Below are positions 58,800 to 64,000 of a stretch of DNA of 64,000 bases, piece by piece. The DNA is taken from the NCBI GenBank assembly GCA_023052935.1, contig CM041294.1, forward strand, positions 20,174,635-20,238,634, given 5' to 3'. The translations under genes and the position numbers were made by a program. This DNA is from Piezodorus guildinii. Its lineage: Eukaryota; Arthropoda; Insecta; Hemiptera; Pentatomidae. Position 1 is the stretch's first letter. Each line of letters starts with the position of its first letter. A model generated the notes under the pieces. The model saw only the letters and a program-made list of their open reading frames with translations. It was not told the DNA's origin and ran no database searches.

Positions 58800-59540
58800 T
58801 TTTAACTTTTGTAAGGCAAACTCTCCAATCCCACCTCAGAGACCTTGAATTATGGTGTCAGAACTGGAGAAATAAAATAAATTCCGACAAATCCAACCAA
58901 ATCACCTTTACCCTTTGTCGTAAACCTATGACTTCCTGCTCTACTGTCTCCTTCAATAATACTCCTCCTTTCCCGGTTGAACAGATCCGATATCTAGGAC
59001 AGCCTTACTTGGAACCCTCATACAAGACTAAAACGACAAGAAGCTGCACTACGTTTTCGACTACTTCAACACTTACTAGACAAACGTTCTAATCTTCAAC
59101 TTAACTACAAAAGACTCATCTACATGACTATCATAAGACCGATATGGACTTACGGAGTTGAGCGCTGGGGCTCTACTAAACCATCGAATTCTTCTCGTAT
59201 CCAATCCCTACAGTCCAAACAAACTCATCCATAAAAACCTTAATGGCCCATATGTTGCTGATTTGGCCCGTATAAGGTATCAATCCTTCCATGACAAACT
59301 CCATTCCCACCTTAATCCTTTTGTTTCAATCCTTTCTTCCTCTTCAATTCCTGACAATCCTCCGAGGCGTCTGAAAAGAAGATGGCCCCGGGACCTTCTA
59401 GTTTAGAATATTTCTAGAGTGCTTCCACTGGGAAGCTTCTCTACATGTGTTTCATGCCTTTTTATATTTCATTCAAATTTACTTGTTGTATTACTTGTTA
59501 TACAGTTGTAAATTCCAATAAATAAATATATGAAAACAAA
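58800..59540 (+). mobile_element. LINE-J, RT palm/thumb and 3' UTR
   Basis: Open frame 58790-59092 gives QSHLRDLELWCQNWRNKINS then DKSNQITFTLCRKP. Frame 59158-59406 ends DNPPRRLKRRWPRDLLV. Between them a deletion removes part of the thumb. The 3' UTR ends TTCCAATAAATAAATAT plus an A-rich run. The active site lies upstream and is missing. Confidence 0.75.
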
Positions 59541-59723
59541 AATTGAAAGGCGAAAATTCTTATTTCTAAATTTATTCCATATTTGTGTCTACATGACGTA
59601 AGACCTTAAATTTTAAGGTGCTATGTTTTTAACCGGCTGCTTTTCTAAGGCAGCGGTAGCTTCAATAACTAGCTTACTTACTATATTTAGTCAATATATA
59701 AACTATATTTAATGATACCATAG

Positions 59724-59774
59724 ATCTCCTTTCCAAAGGTATCGTGTTTACCGATCCAATAGGTGGCATGCAGG
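59724..59774 (+). CDS. Candidate gene P, exon 3
   Basis: The donor is strong (ATGCAGG|GTAAGA). Two acceptors fit the reading phase: ACCATAG (exon from 59724, split codon Tyr then LLSKGIVFTDPIGGMQ) or TTTCCAAAG (exon from 59739, split codon Cys then IVFTDPIGGMQ). Either way the last base joins AT of exon 4 to make Asp. I list the longer form. The acceptors are mediocre, so this exon is supported mainly by its donor and by phase. Confidence 0.33.
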
Positions 59775-60419
59775 GTAAGATTAAAGTAAACAAGATTCAA
59801 TTAATACATTACTATAATTATTAATTTACACATATCATTATATTCACATATTGCCTAAAACTCTGATTGAGAATACTGAGGGACATTTTCTCTACTACCT
59901 TTGCCATACAATATTACAAATAACAACATACCTTTGACACCCTTAACCGGCTGGCGAAGTTGAAATCAGTCTTAGGTCCCCTTTCTCGGCATCATCCTCC
60001 AGCTGCTCTCAGAACCCCGACGGCCACTTCCTCTTCTTGTAGCTGGAACCCGACTCACTCCTCTTGAGGATAAAACTTGAACTCATCGGTTCTTCTCTCT
60101 CATTCTTGTCACCTCGGGTGGGCCGAGATGGGAAGTACCGGTTGGCGGTATAGCCTTTGTGCTATTATTCTTATCTTTCCACCAATCATAATATTCTTGT
60201 TGGCCGCCGCTGGGGGGGGGGGGGGGAACTACCAGAGGTTTTGGTACCGCTGGGGGGCCCATACCGATGGGAAATCTAGGGGGCTAGGTAAACACCTTTT
60301 GATGTTTTGCCGACAAAGGTTCGTTATCATTAATTGTTTAATATTAAAATTATTTAATTATGAACTCCCCTCAGTATCCTCAATACATTACAAAGGCTTG
60401 GTTATTTTTTCCTTTGTAG
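59775..60419. other. Last intron of gene P, with GC-rich island and G(15)
   Basis: 59950-60290 is GC-rich and includes a run of 15 G at 60212-60226. One frame stays open from 60077 through exon 4. Its text over the island (a hydrophobic stretch, then poly-Gly from the G-run) looks like chance. Confidence 0.35.
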
Positions 60420-60511
60420 ATGTAAAAGGATTCAGTAATGAAATTTTCATTGTATACAATGTTGATGGAAACGGAATCGTAGTGAAATTATACATGTTAT
60501 GTGATACTTAA
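60420..60511 (+). CDS. Candidate gene P, last exon with stop
   Basis: An excellent acceptor (GGTTATTTTTTCCTTTGTAG) is followed by AT (completing the split codon), then VKGFSNEIFIVYNVDGNGIV, VKLYMLCDT and TAA. The residues alternate as in beta strands (EIFIVYNV, GIVVKLYML), but I recognise no family. AATAAA follows 88 bases after the stop. The same frame also remains open far upstream, to an ATG at 60077, giving an alternative 144-codon unspliced ORF. I prefer the spliced reading because of the acceptor and the phase match. Confidence 0.42.
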
Positions 60512-60598
60512 AATATCTAAAAGTATTTATGGGGGTTGATAAAAAAGGATCAAGAAAAAAGATTAGGGAAAACGCGTACCGGGAATTTGTTTTTGTAA

Positions 60599-60604
60599 AA
60601 TAAA
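60599..60604 (+). terminator. Polyadenylation signal AATAAA
   Basis: AATAAA 88 bases after the stop codon of candidate gene P, a normal distance for an insect 3' UTR. In such AT-rich DNA the motif is common, so it is supporting evidence only. Confidence 0.35.
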
Positions 60605-61082
60605 TTAACATTAGAGGCTTTCAGATTTTTATTTTATTTTTTTTTACGAATTAAAGTCCTAAAAGCCTTCAAATACATTCTCTAAGTCCTCGGGTAAAGG
60701 GACTGGGTAAGGATTAGCTAAAATATTGGCAAACAGAACCCTTTTGTGATGCGTAATCCTTCCATTAAGGCATCCTTTAAATGGCAGCAGTGACTGACTG
60801 AAAGCCGGATAATTAGGACTCGGTTGGATACGCGACGAGAAGCCCTAAGACCCGCGATCAGGGAGAGGATGAGGCTGTGCTTGGCTCAATGGTTCCCTCG
60901 CTCCGGCGATCAAAGCCTCACGGATCGGGCTCACTCAGCGTGCATCAGGGCGTCTACTCTTACGTAGATCCCCTTCGATAGTCCTCCACACATTTTCCGG
61001 TCATAGGATAAAAGGTACACAACGTCGATAGAAATAGAAATATACTGTATAAATAGTGCGAGCTAATGTTATGGAAGAAAAC
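60605..61082. other. No gene recognised; GC-rich patch
   Basis: 60780-61000 is GC-richer (AGCCCTAAGACCCGCGATCA) and contains no open frame of note or repeat partner. Confidence 0.3.
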
Positions 61083-62330
61083 AAGTCTGGTGCGTGCAAC
61101 ACACGACTTTCACTTACCTCCGTTATTCAAATCAATTTAAGAATTTTTAAATACGATTAAAGTAATAAATTAACTAAATACCTATAGAAACATGGGTTTA
61201 ATTAAAAAATCAATGATATTATTATCTAAAATTATCACTTAGTTTTATCGGCTTTTCACCACTCTCTATTAACTTTTACAAGCTTTTGTATCAGATTTTA
61301 TTTTTCTAAAACCTTTAGTTTTACAACGGTATATTATACATGTATATTACTGTTCTTATGTTGATAAACAAAAATTGCAATAAAAAAAATATTTTTTCAG
61401 TTTTCTCCTTTTGTTAGATATCGAATTCGTTCTACATATATATTTACCTGTTTTTCATCAGTAGTAACAAGATAATATGGTTACTTTTCTTTTTTAATTT
61501 TTTTGGAAGTTTTCTTAATTGGAACATTTAAAAAAGCACATAATACCTTCCATTCATCATCTAATCCTTTTATTTCATTAGTCCTTTAACATTTTTTCAT
61601 CCAAGTCGACGTTTCGGGGTTGTTTCCCCATTTTCAAGACTTATTCCTTGCTACAACATTTAACACAAGTAGCAGTGGCTATGAGATGTGAAAAATGTTG
61701 TAGCAAGGAATAAGTCTTGAAAATGGGGAAACAACCCCGAAACGTCGACTTGGATGAAAAAATGTTAAAGGATTAATGAAATAAAAGGATTAGATGATGA
61801 ATGGAAGGTATTATGTGCTTTTTTAAATGATAATATGGTTATTTTTATAGAATCAACAAAATTAAAGGTACTTTAGGGGAAGAAAATTTAAAATATCAGC
61901 ATTTAAGCCCTATCAGGTTATTTTAATCTGAATGAAACCTACATAATATTGAAGCTCATTAAATTTTACATCGAAGTGAGTTTAATGAAAATCGTTAAAA
62001 CCGTTTTTGAGAAAATCATAAAAAAGTGCTAAATACAAGGTATAAAGTGGCTCTTCTGGTTGGTTGATTTTGATAAAAAAGTTGCTGTAACATCTCAGGC
62101 GTATAGTTACCTAAAACACGAAATTTCAGTTTCACAGGACTTTTCATTTTCGCCCGGGAGTTACCAAACATACACACACTCAGACCTTTTTGCGGGACTT
62201 GGTTATTTGGACTCAGGGGACCCTAAAACGTGTATTTCCGGTGAAAACTGAAATTCGAAAATTTTCATGATCACAACACTTTCTCATGCAATATATTCCA
62301 TATATAGGTAAGTGATAGAAAAATTACTTT
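61083..62330 (+). repeat. Rep-A copy s, with foldback insertion
   Basis: Head GTCTGGTGCGTGCAACACAC, tail TATAGGTAAGTGATAGAAA. It is interrupted at 61488-61828. The plus frame 62060-62251 contains the shared HSDLFAGLGYLDSGDPKTC reading. Confidence 0.8.
61488..61828. repeat. Foldback element in Rep-A, ~17-bp TSD
   Basis: GATAATATGGTTACTTTT (61471) and GATAATATGGTTATTTTT (61829) flank it, one mismatch apart. From 61525 the arms are nearly perfect for about 130 bases: AAAAAGCACATAATACCTTC, CCAAGTCGACGTTTCGGGG and CCCCATTTTCAAGACTTATT against their complements. The loop is around 61665-61685. The inner core is shared with 43961-44321. There is no coding capacity. Confidence 0.8.
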
Positions 62331-62419
62331 CTATGTCAAAACACATCATTTAATAATTTATATATTATTTGAGTTTCATCTGGTTGTCTGAAATAAATAA
62401 TTATTGAATAATCATTAAT

Positions 62420-62730
62420 ATTTTACTTTCGTTTGCATATACATGGAATATACAGCAAGGGAAAGTTTTTCTCAATTAATGTTTTCAACAGAAATACGCG
62501 TTCATATACAAGTCGCACAAAAAGCTGTGTGAGTATGAGTCCGCGCTCGTATGTGTGGGAAAGAAGTCTGAGATATTACAGCAACTTTTTAAATGGAATA
62601 TTTTAAATTCTCTTCCTCTCATGTACCTTGGAATTTGTAGACTTGAAAAAAAAAAAATGAATCATATCAACTTGTTAGCATTAATAAAAAATGAGTAAAG
62701 ATACAATTTAAAGAAGAAACAGATACTAAC
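62420..62730 (-). repeat. Rep-A copy t, deleted and diverged
   Basis: ACTTTCGTTTGCATATACAT, CAGCAAGGGAAAG, AGTCGCACAAAAAGCTGTGT and ATCAACTTGTTAGCATTAAT are Rep-A landmarks in minus orientation. The middle third is missing. Confidence 0.55.
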
Positions 62731-62844
62731 GGAAACTAATGTCTGACCATTGGAAGATGCTTGAAATAGAAGTATATAACGTGTAATGGCATGGTTCGTT
62801 CACGATTTATTTTTTAAGTGCGTTACGCCTGCCATTCAGTATCC

Positions 62845-63094
62845 TTTAATAACATCACACTTACTCCTGTAGAACAATCCGATAGCTAGGTGACCATCTT
62901 GACAAGCGCTTTACTTGGAATCCTCACACGAGACTGAAACGACAAGAAACTGCTCGAAGATACCGATTACTACAACACTTACTAGACAAACGTTCAAAAC
63001 GTCCAGTATATTACAAAAGACTCATCTACATCACTATTATCGAACCTATTTGGACATATGGAATTGAGCTTTGGGGCTCAACTAAACCATCTAA
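62845..63094 (+). mobile_element. LINE-J fragment, cut by RTE-2
   Basis: Reads with breaks SVSFNNITLTPVEQ, then CTTGACAAGCGCTTTACTTG (LDKRFTW) and TYGIELWGSTKPS, then stops abruptly at 63094 where the RTE-2 sequence begins. Confidence 0.65.
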
Positions 63095-64000
63095 GAAAAT
63101 GCCTCAACAGTGGAAGGAATCCATTATTCACCCACTTCACAAGAAGGTGATATCCTGGAATGCTCTAATTACCGTGGCATATCGCTTTTACAGTGCTCCT
63201 ACAAGGTTCGCTCCAACGTCATTTATAATAAGCTCCTACCATTTGCCGAGAGAAAAATAGGTAAATATCAGGCGGGTTTCAGGGGAGGTAAATCAACAGC
63301 GGATCAAATGTTTAGCCTGAAAATGATTCTTGAGAAGTCCCAGGAGTAAAGAATGATTACCTATCACCTATTTGTGGACTTCCGGATTACTTATGATAGC
63401 ATAAAAAGTCCGAAGTTGTACGCAGGGTTGGTAGAGCTTGGAGTTCCTCTGAAATATGTCTGGCTGATCAAGATGACACATGGTGCACTGTAGGCATTTA
63501 AACGGACCTCTCCCCAAAGTTTGAAACTGCAAAAGGTGTTAGGCAGGATGATGGCCTCGCCTGTTTGTTGTTCTATTTGGCTTTGGAGAAAGTAGTGCGC
63601 GATACAGGGATACAGACTTCGGACACCATCTTCAATCGGCTGGTCCAAATTCTCGGCTTTGCTGACGACCTTGACATTGTCGCAAGATCATTTGAGTCCT
63701 TAGAAGATGCTTTCCTCAGGTTGGTGGAGGCAGCGAATGATATGGGGATGCACATCAACCAGGACAAGACGAAATACATGAGAGCTGGGCCGGGAGCACA
63801 GACTGCAGACCTACATCCTGTGATAAAGGGTCCATTTGCGTTCCAGAGCGTTGACCGATTTGTATACCTCGGATCAGTAGTAAATTGTGGAAATAGGATC
63901 TCCAGGGAAACAAGTCAGCGTCTCCTCAAAGCTAACAGGAGCTATTTTGGCCTCAGAAAGCACCTAAGAAGTGCCTATCTCACCCGCCGCACAAAGTTCC
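63095..64000 (+). mobile_element. RTE-2 LINE, RT domain, cut by window end
   Basis: Frame 63110-63349 gives CSNYRGISLLQCSYKVRSNV and KYQAGFRGGKSTADQMFSLK, the first RT motifs. A second stretch in another frame has QILGFADDLDIVARSFE (FADD active site), MGMHINQDKTKYMRAG, DRFVYLGSVVNCG and LLKANRSYFGLRKHLR. That last part is closely related to the 202-codon frame at 35646-36254. At least two frameshifts and stops separate the parts. The 3' end is beyond 64000. Confidence 0.8.

Noticed and set aside
60077..60511. 144-codon unspliced ORF
   Set aside because: Its upstream two thirds translate a GC-rich island with a poly-G run and show no domain. The last 30 codons are better explained as a spliced terminal exon, though the alternative is not excluded.

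Overview
This window is nuclear DNA from an animal, most likely an arthropod and probably an insect. It is strongly AT-rich, has no bacterial-style operons or ribosome binding sites, and is filled with broken mariner elements, Jockey-, R1-, CR1- and RTE-like LINEs, tRNA-derived SINEs, a piggyBac-like MITE and foldback elements. No intact transposable element was found. I cannot name the species.

Layout. 1-6000: CR1-like LINE tail, a 425-bp foldback, a Rep-A repeat copy (see below) broken by a LINE and a SINE, a second foldback, and a cluster of SINEs with one SINE nested in another. 6000-32000: four TE-rich blocks (mariner deletion derivatives, RTE-like and Jockey-like LINE 3' ends, Rep-A copies) separated by AT-rich DNA with nothing recognisable. 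32000-60600: the span of a candidate plus-strand gene, mostly intron, itself packed with TEs. 60600-64000: more Rep-A and LINE sequence, ending in an RTE-like reverse transcriptase cut by the window edge.

The most abundant sequence is a roughly 1.1-1.2 kb unclassified interspersed repeat, here called Rep-A, seen about 20 times on both strands. It starts near AATCTGGTGCGCGCAACAC and ends near AGTAAGTGAAAGTAAAA. It serves as landing ground for LINEs, SINEs and foldback elements, several with clear target-site duplications. Two long palindromes also arise from the same internal site of Rep-A.

Two candidate host genes came from reading splice signals and reading phase rather than long ORFs. On the minus strand, an ATG exon (45064-45013), a fully open 180-nt exon (43479-43300) and a possible last exon (42174-42143) join in phase. 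On the plus strand, exons at 32006-32087, 53990-54043, 59724-59774 and 60420-60511 join in phase, end in a stop and are followed by an AATAAA. The minus gene lies inside the first intron of the plus gene. Both predict small proteins (about 87 and 92 residues) of a kind I do not recognise, and every inferred intron is phase 1. These are sequence-based predictions without transcript support.

Names used below: Rep-A (the 1.1-1.2 kb repeat); LINE-J and LINE-K (two Jockey-like LINE families); RTE-1, RTE-2, RTE-3 (RTE-like LINE families); SINE-1, SINE-2 (tRNA-derived SINEs); mariner-A (internally deleted mariner family).
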